Shown here: positions 13,501 to 27,800 of the stretch, piece after piece
How the letters are laid out: each line of letters opens with the position of its first letter
Position numbering within the stretch: position 1 is the first letter of the stretch
DNA from: Tupaia tana
Taxonomy: Eukaryota > Chordata > Mammalia > Scandentia > Tupaiidae
NCBI GenBank assembly: GCA_026018925.1
Contig: JAKSZU010000029.1
Coordinates: forward strand, 11,197,378 to 11,261,377
Reading direction: 5' to 3'
DNA: 64,000 nucleotides
The notes under the pieces: generated by a model
The model's database searches: none
What the model was told of the DNA's origin: nothing
The model's input: the letters and a program-made list of their open reading frames with translations, nothing else
Position numbers and translations under genes: made by a program

Positions 13501-16500
13501 AAGCTGCCAGGTCCAGGACTTGAACTGCCCTTGGCCATGTGGGAGTCCAGGGCTTTTAACCACCATGCCACCTCCGGCACCAGGAATAGATTTTTGTAGG
13601 TTGATTTTGTATCCTGCCACTTTACGGTGTTCATTTATTACTTCAAGTAGTTTTTTCATGGATACCGTTGGGTCTTCTATGTATACAATCATGTCATATG
13701 CTAGTAGAGATAATTTCACTTCTTTTCTTATTTGAATGTGTTTTATTTCATTCCCTTTTTTTATTGCATTAGGTAGAACTTCCAGCACTATATTGAAAAG
13801 GAGTGGAGAAAGTTGGCAGCCTTCTCTTGTACCAGTTTTCAGTTGGAAAACTTTCAGCTTTTCCCCATTCAGTATGATGTTAACTAAGAGTTTTTTGTAG
13901 GTATCTTTTATTGTGTTGAGGAATGATCCTTCTAAGCTTATTTTGCTGAGTCTTAGTCAAGAAAGAATGTTGTATTTTATCAAACACTTTTTCTACACCA
14001 ACTGATATGTTCATATGGTTTTTATCTTTCTTTCTGTTTATATGGTATTTTACATTTATTGTTTTGTATATGTTGAACCACACTTACATCTCTGGAATAA
14101 AGCCTACCTTGTCATGATGTATAATCTTATTTATATGTTGTTGGATATGACTTGCTAGTATCTTGTTCAGAATTTTTACATCTATATTCACCAGAGATAG
14201 TTGTCTGTAATTTTCCTTCCTTGTCATGGCCTTGTCTGTTTTGGGAATAGGGATGATGGAGGCTTCATAAAATGAATTTGGGAGGGTTCTTTCCTTTTGG
14301 TTCTTTAAAAAACTAACTTGAGTAGAATGGGGCTTTACTCTTCTTTAAGAGTTTTGTAGAATCAAGAGGTGAAGCCATCAGGACCTGGGCTGTTCTTTGT
14401 CAGGAGGTTATTTATTACTGAGTCAATCTCGTGGCATGTTATGAGTCTATTCAGGCTTTCTATGTCCTCCTGAGTCAATCTTTGTAGATTATATGTGTTC
14501 AGGAATTTGTCTATCTCATCCAGATTTTCTTGTTTGTTGGCATAAAGTTGCTCATAGTATTCTCTAATGATATTTTTTTTCTATTATGTCTGTTGTAGTA
14601 TTTCCTGTTTCACTGTGAATTTGATTTATCTGATTAGTATATTGTCTTTGTCTGTAGTTTTGGCCAATCTGGCTATGATGTACCTTGAAGACAATCTTCT
14701 TGGGTTGATTCTATTTGAGGACCCTTTTATTTTTAGAGTCTGGTATTTTGAATGTCTGTCAAGGTTTGGAAATTTTCTTCCAGGATTTCATGGACTAGAT
14801 TATCAATGCCCTTATTATTTTCTTTACCTTCTCGGATACAATTATTCAGATGCTTGAGCACTTAATGGTATCTAGTATATCACATTCCTCCTTTTTTGGG
14901 GGTTATTTTTTCAGGGTTTTTTTTGGTAGTTTTTTTAGGTCGGAGATTTTGTTTTCTACATCGAGATTCAGTTTTGTGTATGGTCTAATCGGCTTTTAAT
15001 ACTTTTGAGAGATGTTTTGATTTCCCATATTACAGTCTTCATCTCTAACAGTTCCATTTTTGATTCTTTTTAATGGTACCCTTTTCTTCTTTCAAATCAT
15101 GGAAGGAGTTTCTCATTTCCCAGAGTTTACTGTCTTTTTTTCTCTTCTATCTCATAGTTTTGTCACCATGAATATCCTGAATTATTTCTCTGACATTTCA
15201 GTAACTTATTGTCTTTTTCTTTTTCTTCAAAAGTTGGAGACAAGTTACTGTGTTCTCATAATGGAGATGCATTTCCTGGTTTTCTCATACTTGAGGCTCT
15301 TCTGCAACTTTTAGTCATTTGGTGGTGGATTTACTTTTAGATAACTCTTTGGAGAACATTTATTCACCTGTGAACTTGTTTGTTTACCTTTTGCTGTGAA
15401 TTCTTTCTGTGCTAATTCACTCTTCTGCTGTGATTAGCAATGTGGTCCCCACAGAAGTTTTCTGTTCAGGTTTCTGAAAAGGAGTTTGTCCTTTTTTAGT
15501 GGCAATTCAGTCTGTGGTCAGGATTTCTCTGAGCCTCACAATGTTTAGATGCCTGAAAACTATAAATTTAGACTTGTCTAGTACCTCATTGGGGAGGAGG
15601 TTGAGTAGAAAATGACAATGCAGGTGGAAGAAACAGAGAAAATGAAAGAAAAAGCATGTGCATGACTTGGGCAGGGGCTGCAGATGGAGATGGAATCTGC
15701 TTGAGAAGCCTACAAATGCCCTGTCTTATGTGGTGGAAGAGAAGGAAAGAATTAGTGAAAGAAAGGAGAGAAAAAAATGAACTCCTACCTTCTAGCTCAG
15801 AGGAGGAGACTGGGGCTGGGGCTGGGACTGAAATTCAACCCTGCCTCAGGTTCTCTGATTGGGCAGGAGCTGCAGATGGAGATGGAATCTGCATGAGAAA
15901 CCTGCAAATGCCCTGTCCTATGTGCTCTATTGTTTTTTTTAATTCTTTTTGGTGGTTTTGTCTAAGTAAGAGTTTTTGTCTTGTAGGTTAGAGGTTTTAT
16001 ATTCTTCATGGTCTAATCTATTATTCATACTTTTAAGGTAGGTTTTGATTTCCTGCATTACTTTTATCTCTAGAAGTTCTGTTTGATTCTTTCTTATGGC
16101 ATTTATCTCCTAGAAGTCATGGAATACCTTCCTCATATTTTAGAGATGGCTGTTTTGTCTTGCATCACATTTAATTTTGTTACTATCAATATTTGGAAGT
16201 CTTCTGACATATCTGCAAGTTCTTTTGTGATGTCTGTGGATGATGTGAAGTTGTTGTGCCCTCTTGGGAAGAACCATTTGCTTGTTTCCTCATATTTCTT
16301 GTTCCTCTGTGCTCGTTTTGATCATTTGGCAGAAAACACACATGTTCCTTCTCTTTTTTTTTTTTTTTTAATACATTTTGTATTGTCTAGGGAAGGCAGC
16401 TCTAGTTTTCAGGTATTTTCTTGGTAGACGACTGTGTCTTCTAATCATAGGAGGGTGCTTCAGCCAGCTTCAAGTGTTTGATTCCTTTCCCAACTTCTCA

Positions 16501-18767
16501 GGACCAGATGTGTGTAGGGATGGGCTGGAGAGATTTAACTCTCAGAAAGAGAACAAGTCACACACATGCATGCAGAGCATAGAGCTGTGAAGTTAGGAAG
16601 TACATGACAATCAGGGCTGGAGGCCTGGTACAGCCCTTCTGGAGCAGCTCATTCTTCCACTTCCCACCACTGTTGAGTCCTGCACTCACTGCTGCAAATC
16701 AGGGAAACAAAGCCCAGCGTGCAGGGTGGAGGGCTCCAAAGTACTCACACATCTGGGAGATTGGGATGTGTGAGAGTATTAAGGCAGGAATCCCAGTGCA
16801 GCCTCTCTGGAGTAACTCACTTTCCCACTTCCTGTTCTTGCTGGGTCCTGCACTGCAGTTCCAATTCAGGGAAATCCTATGGTGTTTTGATTCTGACAGA
16901 TTTGTAATATATTTTGAGATCAGAAAGTGAGATGCCTCCCACTTTATTGTTTTTGCACAGTATTGCTTTGGTGATACATAGCATTTTATGATTCCAGGCT
17001 AGTTTTACGATTTTCTATTTCTAAAAAGGATACCTCTGATACTTTGATCAAGATTGCATTAAATTTGTAGAGCAATTTGGGTAGAAATGATAGTTTGATT
17101 ATATTAATTCTTTAACTCCAGAAACATTGGATGTTTTTCAAATTTTTTTGTATCATTTTCAATTTTTTCTTTTCTTTTTATTTTTGAGAACTATTTTTGC
17201 TATAATGTGCTCACCAGAGAGACAGAGAGACACAAAAGAAGAAAGCACCCCCTGGGGGGGATGGCCATGCTGCAGTCCCTTCTCCTCCATTCTCCTATCA
17301 GGATCTTGGGCACATAAGCACATGCACCCAGTGTGAGTTTTAAGCCACCAGGTCTGGGACTCAAACCATAGTTGACTATGTGGTAGTCCAGCACCATGAC
17401 CATTGCACCATCTGCTGGTTCTTTCAATTTTTTCAAAGTTTTATTTATAGCTTTTCTTATAGAGGTTTTACACCTTTTTGATAAGGTTTATTCCTAGGTA
17501 CATTATTATTTTTTTTCAAGGACTATCATAAATGGGATTGTTTTATTCAATTTTGTCTGTCTGTATATTGATGGTGTATAAAAATGCTATAGATTTTTAA
17601 ATGTTGATTTTGTATCCTGCCACTTCACTGTTTTTCTTTATCACTTTCAGGAATTTTTCGTGTGACCTCTTTTGAATTTTTATGTATATAATTATGTTAT
17701 CTGCAAATAAAGATAATTTTAGTTCTTCTTTTCCTATTCAAATTGCATTTATTTTATTTTCTTGTCTGATTTACTGGCAAGGACTTCTAGCACTATATTG
17801 AAAAGGAATGGAGAAAGTGGGCAGCCTTGTCATATTTCAATTTGTGTGTATGTGTGTCACATTTAGTTTTATTGTAACAAAGAAACTTGTACACTCTTAA
17901 TGTTCAAAACTGAACTTTGGGGCAGACAGGTGGTGTGATGTTTAAAGGCACTGGATTCTCACATGGCCAATTGAGGTTTGAGTTCTGGACCTGGCGGCTT
18001 GCTTTCTCCCTCCCCTTTTTCTCACTCTCTGTCTCTCTCTGGTCAAATTAAAAAATAGTAAGTGGAATTAAATAAAAAATTCTTCTTTTACAAAAAATTT
18101 TCATCTTTTCTTTCCAGTGAAACAAAAAGAAAATTTAAAAATAAACAGGAACAAAATTACAATAGAGAATGTCAACTCCAAATAAGATCTTACAGGTTCT
18201 GCTGATTCTCCCATCCAGTGTCAGGGATGAAGTCATCATTAAGAGATAATTTTATTTTTTAAAATGTCATCTTAAGCTACAAGGATGTCCGTTAAACATC
18301 AGAATTTAAAAAAGACTGGAGAACATGAAAGTATTAAAAATTGTAATGGACACTAGAGACAAAGCAGAAAGAGAGTGTGGGAGCAGAAGAGCATAGGAAA
18401 AGAAATTTGGGTGGGAAATGGAGAGGTAAGACACTTGTGGGACACAGATAAGGTTTATTATCTGTTGACAAGGATGTGTATAATAGTCTCAACTCGGTTG
18501 GACAGAGGTGTATATAATGCTGGGTAAAATCTCTTCATAATCTAAATGATGTATAGCAATTTAATGTATGAATAATATAAATAAATAAATAAATAAAATT
18601 TTAAAAAAGAATTAAGCATGCCAATTTAGAGACCATTTTGTCAAAATGCCCACTTAACCCACTCAAACATTCTCAAACACACCCTTTCCTGACATCATAT
18701 AACCCCATTTGTCCCGGCCCGCGGGACAGTCGAACAGGTTCCCTGGGGGAGGGAGTGAGAGATGGGA

Positions 18768-18821
<54 letters not shown>

Positions 18822-21800
18822 ACGAGGTGCTGATCAAGGCGTCTTCTAAGGCTACTACTGTTTATTCAGGAAAAATGGCGAGTTATATACAGCTGGTGGG
18901 CACCAATTGGCTGCCCGAAAGGCAAATGAGATAGAACAGCATGAACCAATCATTGATGTGGGCGGATCTCTCCTGTTCCCTAGAAACCCAACCACTTCCG
19001 GGGAGAGCGGTTGGTCACATGATTTATGAGAAACGGTTTGCTCAGTGAGGAAGTGAAACCTAATTGTTTCCAAGATGGTGGATAGCTCATGATGGCGGAT
19101 AGCTCAAGATGGCTTCCGTATGCAGCGCCCTCCACACCATTTTCTTTTTTTTTTAAATTTTTTAAATTTATTATCATCATAACCTTGTTTATATTACATT
19201 AAATTGTGTATAACTTTACAGTGTTTTACATTGCTTTTTCAAAAGGGAATGCCATGCATGTCAGTCAATACAGAGATATTAAACTCCCTACTTCATCATT
19301 CATAACCCCATTTTCTTAAGGTTTTTGTCTTCTTTTTTTTTTTAAACAAGAGAAAGTAGGCAGATATATTTTGGTAAATGCTAACTGTCCATATTCACAT
19401 AGAGACACAGTGTAATCTCTGAACCCAATATACAGAGAAAGGAGGAAAAAAGCTAGAATTCTATGCTCTACTACACAGGGGGCAATCCCCTCCAGCTTCC
19501 AGCAGAGCAAAAGACGCAGAAGGTTTTTCTTTTTTCCCTCAGAGCACAGTGGTGGTGTTGATTCCAAATAGTTTTTTGAAACAGGGAAGAATAAAAATGA
19601 ATTCGGAACAAAAAAAGATACAGATTCTTTTCCCGTTGTATTCTGCTCAAGGTTTCCCACCTAAAATAAGTTGAGAACCATGGTGTAGAAAAGGGAGACT
19701 TCAAGAACAGGGTAACTGAACACAAGAGGATAAGAAAAGAAGAAAAAAGAAAAAATGACTGCAACTTTCTCTTGGGGACTGGAGGAAAAAAATTTAAAGG
19801 AGGATTGGAATCCATCAGTGTTCTCTTAGTCATGTTCTCCTCCATCCTCCTCTCTTTCTTCCCCTTCATCATCTTTATCTTCTTCACCTTCATCCTCATT
19901 CTCATCAATATCTTCTAATCCCTCTTCATCATCATCTTCTTCTTCTCCTGCATCATCTTTATCTTCTTCACTCTCATCCTCATCCTCAATATCTTCTAAT
20001 CCCTCCTTTCTTTTTCTTTTCCTTCCTCCTCTTCTTCTTCTCCTCCTCCTCCATCCCCTTCTTCATCATCCGTATCCGGAACCAAGTAGTATGTAACAGA
20101 TTTGGCTAAATGTCATCTTTGATGACCTCCCTAACTCACCTGCACCTGCATCAGAATGGTCAGTAAACCAAGTAAAGAAGTTCTTTGGTTCCTCATGCTG
20201 CCTCTTCCTGTTGGCTTTATTCTGTGTCTGACTTGAACGTTTCATCAAATCCTTTCCAGATTTCCATTTGATTTCAGTGGACTTTGAAGATGGATCACTA
20301 CTCTCATTCAGATGAAATTCTTTGGAGAGCACTTTATTTTCATCAAAATAAAAATATATTCTGTAACCTGATTTAATAGCTTCAAATTTAATATCTTCAA
20401 ATTCTGTTATTTCTAGTCTGGTCAAATAATGCAGCACCTCTCTGTCCTCTACACCAAGCAGTACAGACACTTGTGGATGGTTGACGAAAGTTATTACCCC
20501 AAAATTTGGGATTCTGGCAATCAATTCTGACCTCTTCTGGGAAAAAAAAAATTAGTTGGTGAAGTTTGTTATATTTCTGTTCTACTTTCAAAATCTTCTC
20601 ACTGGCTCGTTCATCAAGTCTGTTTCATTTTGCACTTCATGGACATGTTCAATTGCTTCTTGTTGCTCTTTCACTGAGGTCTCCTCTGCTGGCCCATCTT
20701 GGTTGGAGTTGGACTTTGGCCACTGGCAAGGGCATGGTGCTGCTCCACTGTCAGTGGGGGTGGGGGAGGGACGGTGGGGAGAGCGAGAGGACGGCAAAGG
20801 GGGAGAGCAGGGGCTTCTCCTCATGCCACAGGCGCGGGTGCTCCCTTGGTTTGGCTGCCTCCTCCTGGGGCTCTCTAGCTCATGCAGCCCTCCCTTGTGT
20901 CCTGACAACAAAAGAGGAGCTGGGATGGCTGGCCCCGCCCAGCTGGGCTCCTACTTACTGAGGGGAGGAGGCTGGCAGCTGGGGCTTGGCTCTCTCACTC
21001 CTGCTCCATGTTCCTGCTGGCAGCTCAGTTCCCCTGGAAGCCACCTCCTCTGCCTCCTCCTCAGGGCTGTCATGTTTCAGTTTTTAATGAAAAAGCCTTT
21101 AGATTTTCTGCATTCAGTATGATGTTAACTACAGATTTGTCTCATGTGGCTTTTCTTCTGTTGAGAAATGTCCATTTTATGTTGATTTCCATGAGAGTCT
21201 TTATAATGAATGAATGCTGTGTTTTATCAAATACATGTTCTGCATCAAATGTTATGATCACATATTTTTCTCTTCTTTTGTTAATGTTATATATTACACT
21301 TATTGTTTTGTGTAGTTCAACCACCCTTGCATCCCTATAATAAAGCCTTCCTGGTCATGCTTGTATAATCTTTTTAATATGTCATTGGATACTATCTGCT
21401 AGTATCTTATTAAGAATGTTTGCTTCTGTATTCATCTGGGATATTGGTTTGCAGTTTTCTTTTTTGTTATATCTTTGTCTGTTTGGGGGATGAGCATGAC
21501 GGAGGCTTCATAGAACACATTTTTGAAAGTTCCTTCCTTGTGGATCTTTAGAAATAGTTTAAGTAGAATTGGAGTTAGGTCTTTGAAAGTTTTGTAGAAT
21601 TTAGAATGAAAACCATTGGGATTTTCTTTGCCGAGAGACTATTTATTACTGATTCAATGTCATGGCTTATTAAAGGTCTAGTCAGGTTTTCTACATCTTC
21701 TTGATTCAATCGTGGTAGATTATATGTGTCCAGAAATTTGTCCAGTTCACCTTCATTTTCTTGTTTTCTTGTAGTATTCTCTCATGGTCTTTTTTGGAGA

Positions 21801-24800
21801 GGTTTTCGATATAGGGCGCGTGCGCTCGCCAGATAGACAGAGAGAGACATAGAGACAGAAAGCGAGAAATCACCCCCCAGGGGGGATGGTCACGCCGCAA
21901 TCCCTTCTCCTCCATTCTCCTCTCGGGATCTTGGGCACGGGCGCACATGCGCCCGGCGTGAGTTTTATGCCACCGGGTCCGGGATGCAAACCACGGTCAA
22001 CTACGTGGGAGTCCAGCAACATAGGCATTACGCTAACTGCTGGTTCTCTCTCATGGTCTTTTGTATCCCCAATGTTATTTCCTTCTGCTTAGATGGTTTT
22101 GGAATCATTACACATACATGCTGTCCTTTCTGTTCGCCATTGAGGAGATCAACAGGAATCCCCATCTGCTTCCCAATATTTCCCTGGGTTCTGATATCTA
22201 TAATGCCTTTCCTAGTGAGCAAAGTACAATGGAGAATGCTCTGTTTTTGCTCTCTGGAGGGAATCAGGGTTTTTCTAACTACAACTGCCAGACACAGAAC
22301 CGATCTGTTGCTATAATTGTGGGAACAGCATCAGATTATTCAGTGCAGATTGGAAGTCTTTTGGAGCTCTACAAAATGCCTCAGGTAAATGGATTGTGAA
22401 TTCGAGGAGGAAATGTTTGGATCTCTCTTAGCACTATTCTCTCACTTATTATAACAAATGTGGAGTTTGTGTTTATACATCATTTAAGATTATAATCAGG
22501 TTCTAGGAAATTATATGCATTGTGATATTATTTACAGTGTCCAGCATGAAGAGGAAGATAAGTAGTAGATACTGTGAGCCTCAACCCAGATTCCTGTCCT
22601 TGACAAAGAAATTCATGCCACAGCTGCAGGGAATAATGATGGCTGACATCTCATAGTTGTGTGCCCAGGGACCCTATCCACAGCATAGAAATCTGCCCTG
22701 ATCTTCTTATAGTCTGCTCAGCGAGAAATAAGAGGACATCCAGACATAGCCAAATTTATTAGAGTTTATTGATTAAGCCAATGTCATATGGGGGACTCAT
22801 GTCTCTCAAAACCCCGCAGCCTGGAGTGCAAGATGAGGGGCTCTTTCAAAGGCAACAAATGCACAATCATGTCTGGGATGACATGATGATTCAGAGGGTA
22901 AGGTGCAGTGGGCTTGAAAGGGGGAAATGTGTAGGGGTAGGGATTTCCAACCCAAAGCAAAGCATGCAAAAGGGAATCAAAGAAGCAGAAAAAAAAAAAA
23001 AAAAACAGATTAATCATCCCTAAGGGTATGTCCTATCTCTACCTAAATACAATGGAATCTTAGGGCTCTGAGCAAGGTCCAGTGACTGGACCTTAAGGCA
23101 ACTAGAAGTGGGGTTTTAAGGACAACAGAAATGTTAATCACTCTATTTACTCTTAGACAAAAGTGGAGAGGGCATGTTTCCAGTCGCAGGAATTTAACAG
23201 TTCATAATGGAGGTGCTCCTCCAAGATGGAGTCGCTCCTGCTTCATTCCCCACTTCTCTAGGAGGTGCTCCTCCAAGATGGAGTTCTGCCTCCTTCAATC
23301 TGATATAATATTTTCAGGACAAAGACTGTGGGATATTAAAATATAAAGACCTAGACATCTGGTCTGCATTTGTAAAAATGCAAAGGAACTATTCCAGCTT
23401 TTGAGATCCCAAGAAATAATGCTTTCTCAGTAATGCTCAGTGTCATTTTCTTACTCCTCTGTCCAATGTAATCTTAACCACACTGAGGCATTCTCTTTAA
23501 AGGACTCCAAGTAAAGTTTCCATATATACCTCTCAGATTCTCTGAAGGGAAAGCATCTAACACAAGCATAATTAGAGATCCTTTTAAGGGAAAGCAGCTA
23601 ATACAAGCAGCGATTAGGGGGCATTGCTGCCAATCATAGAAGGCATTCGCTTTGGAGAATTCTGTTCTAAATCAATCATATTTTAGAGAATCAGAAGGGG
23701 TAAGTAATTTGGGTATTCAAGAAAGTTTAGTTTATGTGTGATATTAAATAAAGCCCAAAGTGTCAAGAGATTGGTACAATAAAGATATATTTTATCATCA
23801 AGTTTATTTCCTTAATTAATTGCTGCAGCAGAGAGCCTGAGCTCCATGATTTCATAAGCGATGGCAATAAAATAACCACCGTACTGATGATGCACTGTCT
23901 TCATGATGTTTGTGTTTTCTTTAGTTTCCACTGCAAAAAAGGACTTTCCTATTACCCTTACACATTTTCTTGCATGCCTGTAATACCATTAATCAGGACT
24001 CATCACTTGTTTGTTCCTAAAAGCAATGTGCCTGCAAAACATGATTTTTTAGGCCCTGAATAAAAGAACTTGGTTATCTTTTACAGTAGTTTTTCCTCTT
24101 CATCCAGTATTTCTTTTCATGTGCTCTCAAGTAGAGAATAATTTTCTTATTTTCTTATTCAGGTCACATATGGTCCTTTTGACCCCATCCTAAGTGATAA
24201 AGAACAATTTCCATCACTTTATCAGATGGCCCCCCAAGACGGCCCTGTGGTCTATGGAATCATCTGGTTGTTGTTGCATTTTGGCTGGACATGGGTAGCA
24301 GTCTTTGCATCTTCTGACACGAAAGGAATGCGGTTCCTTCAGGATCTAAAAAATGAGATGTTGAAGAAAGATATCTGTGTGGCCTTTACAAAAACCCTCC
24401 CTGCTGCTACAGGCCTTTATAGTATAATTGATATACATTTCGTTATGCAAATGCAGTTTCATTATTCAAATGCAGTTTCATCTGCAAATGTATACATACT
24501 ATTTGGTGATCTAGGGAGTTTTGTGACCTTGCACTATGTGGAAGGATTCTACTTAATCTCAGGGAAAGTGTGGATAGTTGGAAATCCCTATTCTGCACAG
24601 TGGAAGTTAGTTTTCTCTTATTTCAGTAAAATGCTTCACTCTTTTCATGGAAGCCTCTCATTTGCAAACAAGAAGAAGATAATTCCTGGCTTCAGACAAT
24701 TTCTTGAGACACTTAAGCCTTACCAATATGCAGGGGACTTTTACTTCACTAAATTCTGGATTGATATTTTTGAATGCTCATTTGCTGGGTCACTATGTGA

Positions 24801-27800
24801 TAAAATTGGAGATTGCCCACCAAATTCTTCCTTAAAGTTTTGGGAAAATTTTGACATGATGACAACATCTTATTTTAGCTATTTTATCTATAATGCTGTG
24901 CATGCAGTGGCTCAAGTCCTCCATAAAATGCTTTTAGAGAAAATAGAAGTGAGATCACCAGAAGATGCAGACCACGTTATACTTCTTCCCTGGCAGGTTA
25001 CTGTCCTCCAAAAATATAAAGTGTATCTAGTACTGTAAGGGTCCAGAGATCGGTCCAACCAATGGAGACACAGAAAAGACTATGACAATGCAACTGCAAA
25101 AGAGGCTTTTATTTTTCCAGCTAGCTGGGGTCTAAGTTCCTGCCCGTAGCAGCGGGCCTTCACAAGGACCCCGAGCCTAAGATAAAGGGATCTTTTCTAG
25201 TTCAGGATTTTTCATAGAATGTAACACATACAAAGGAGGGGGTATGAGAAGTGAGGGTCCAGCTATCACCACTTGCTCAGGTCTAGATAAGGGCTCTCAG
25301 CTAAGGGTCTGGATGACCTTGCCTCGGAGGTGCTGGGCTCTCCCGTTTTCTACTTATCTGAGAGTTCCTAGACTCCTGCTTCCCGTCCTTGAGGCCCTAA
25401 CAAAGTGGGCTCCGTCCTTGAAGACTTAACAGGGTAGCAATTAAGCTAACTTGCCCCAGCATTCCCTAACATGGTGGTGATTATGCTAACTTGGCCTAAC
25501 AGTACCAAATGGCATTTGGAGGTATTTTACTGAGACAGAAACAATATTGTGACCAGGTATTCATCTGAAGATCAACAAGCTTAGGCAACATGAAAGGAGT
25601 TATTTCAATGGTTGGGGGGGGGGGGGGTGTAGATATACCTGTAATTGTCATATCTTTTTGGATAATTGTATCATAGGGATCTTGTGTTTCAATCTGTTCA
25701 ATTAGAATTTGTACCAGAAGAAATATTTTGTAACATAGAATGAAATATGGTAAAATATCTCAAAATGACTAATGATAAAACATGGGGAGGAAAAATTTGA
25801 TAACATATTTTTTTTTCCTGGGAATGTATCCAGTGTCAGAAAATGTTGACATAATGACCATATCAGACTCTAGTTATTTTACATGTAGTGATAGATATGC
25901 TGTATTCCAAGCTTTTTCTGTAATGCTTTTGGCCACATTGAAATGCATTCCACATAACATACCTGAATGACTCTAGGAACTGAATTGTGTTCAGACATAG
26001 GTGTACTTAGAGAATATGCAACAATTATGAATGCGATGATTTTATTTTGATATACGAGAATACCCCTGGTGCATATAGCTCAGTATGTGCTACTTAGTTT
26101 GTAAATAACTTCATGTAGAATTTCAACTAATCTTATCTGTATTTAGAACCCATGTATGAAATGTATTTAAGAACATTCCTTATGCCCAAGAGATAAACAT
26201 AATAATTATATTTGTTGAATAAATAAAAATATTTAACATCTAGACCCCAACAAATGAAGAAATGTAAAAAATAATATTAGAAGTTTTATGTACAATCCAA
26301 TTGTCATTCATACTAACAACAATGATATTTTATATGTACTTTCAGGTTCTTTAAATTTGATTTTTATTTTATTTAGATGTTTTTCTTTATATTTGATTTT
26401 ATATTTTTAAATTTACATTTAATTCTCAAACATTTACGGTATTAAATGTGGTTTTTCCAAAATACGCATGCAATGTGTATTAATCAAATTAGGGTCATCA
26501 CTATATATGTATCACTGTTGATAACCAGAATATACAGGGAACACAAGCCCCTTACCAATAAAACAAAATCAGTCCAATTACAAGATGGGAACATGACCTG
26601 AACAGACAACTCTTCAAAGAAGACATACAAAAGGCCAAAACGCATATGAAAACATGTTTGACATCTCTTTTTAAAATTTTCTTGTCATATTTATTAGTAT
26701 TTTGCTTGACAGTACAGTATAGTTTTCCAATTCAGTTTTTTTTTTAAAAAGTATTTAATTGTATTTATTTATTATTTTTAAAATTTATTTATTTTACATA
26801 CATTGAACATCATCACAGCATACAAAATGTGATTTCCCATCCAGAATACACTGTATAGTGGGTTAATTATACATGTTATCATCAACTAAGTTTTCATTTC
26901 TTGTTATATATATATATATATATATATTTCCCCCTATTTCTCACCCTCTGCCATTTCCCACCCTCCTCCCACACTGTCTCTGGTATCTACAACTGCTTTC
27001 CATTTCTTTTCCCCCACACGTTTTGTTGATTCACAAAATATCTTAATTAATTTAACTATTTTCAATAGCAAATTCAGCTGATATATAGATATATATAGTA
27101 TATTTATTCTACCCACAGAGTTTCTGCCTAAAGTCAGACTTGTGTTCACAAGTATTTATATATCAGCTGAACTTGCCATTGAAAGTAGTTAGATGTTGGA
27201 CATTGGAAAGCTATAAAGTGATTAAATGTAATTTTTTAAAAAATAATTAAAATTGAAAAAAATACTTATTTGAATTTCAGTTGGACTCTGCTCTTAAAAA
27301 GATACTGAACTTTTTTTTATAAGCTTTTTGGCTATTTGTATGTGTTTTTGAAAGTTGCTTGTTAAGCTCATTTTCCTTTTGTTTTTCCTTTGCTATAGGG
27401 CACATGCCCCCATCAGACAGAGAAAAGGAAAACGACAGACAGAGAGAGAGAAAGTGAGAAATCACCCCCAGGTAGGAATGGTCATGCTGCAATCCCTTCT
27501 CCTTCAGTCTACTGTCAAGATTTCAAACATGCACTCACATGTGTCCAGCATGATTTTCAAGACACCAGGTCTTGAACTTGAACTGCACAGTCAGCTATGT
27601 GGGATCCAGTGCCTTAAACACCATGCCAACTGTTGTACCCATTTATCCATTTTTTAGAGGTTTTTGCTATAGGGTGAGTGCACTCTCCAGAGACAGAGAG
27701 AGAAGTAAAGTGAGAAATCATCCCCTAGGTGATGGTCTCACTGAAATTACTTCTTCAGTCTCCTCTCAGGATTCTGGGCATGCATGCACACATGCCTGGC

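Noticed and set aside
20066-20524. 152-codon SET frame as a functional gene
   Set aside because: Starts inside the SET protein, with lost frame before and after. Intronless, inserted in an L1 and damaged in both arms.
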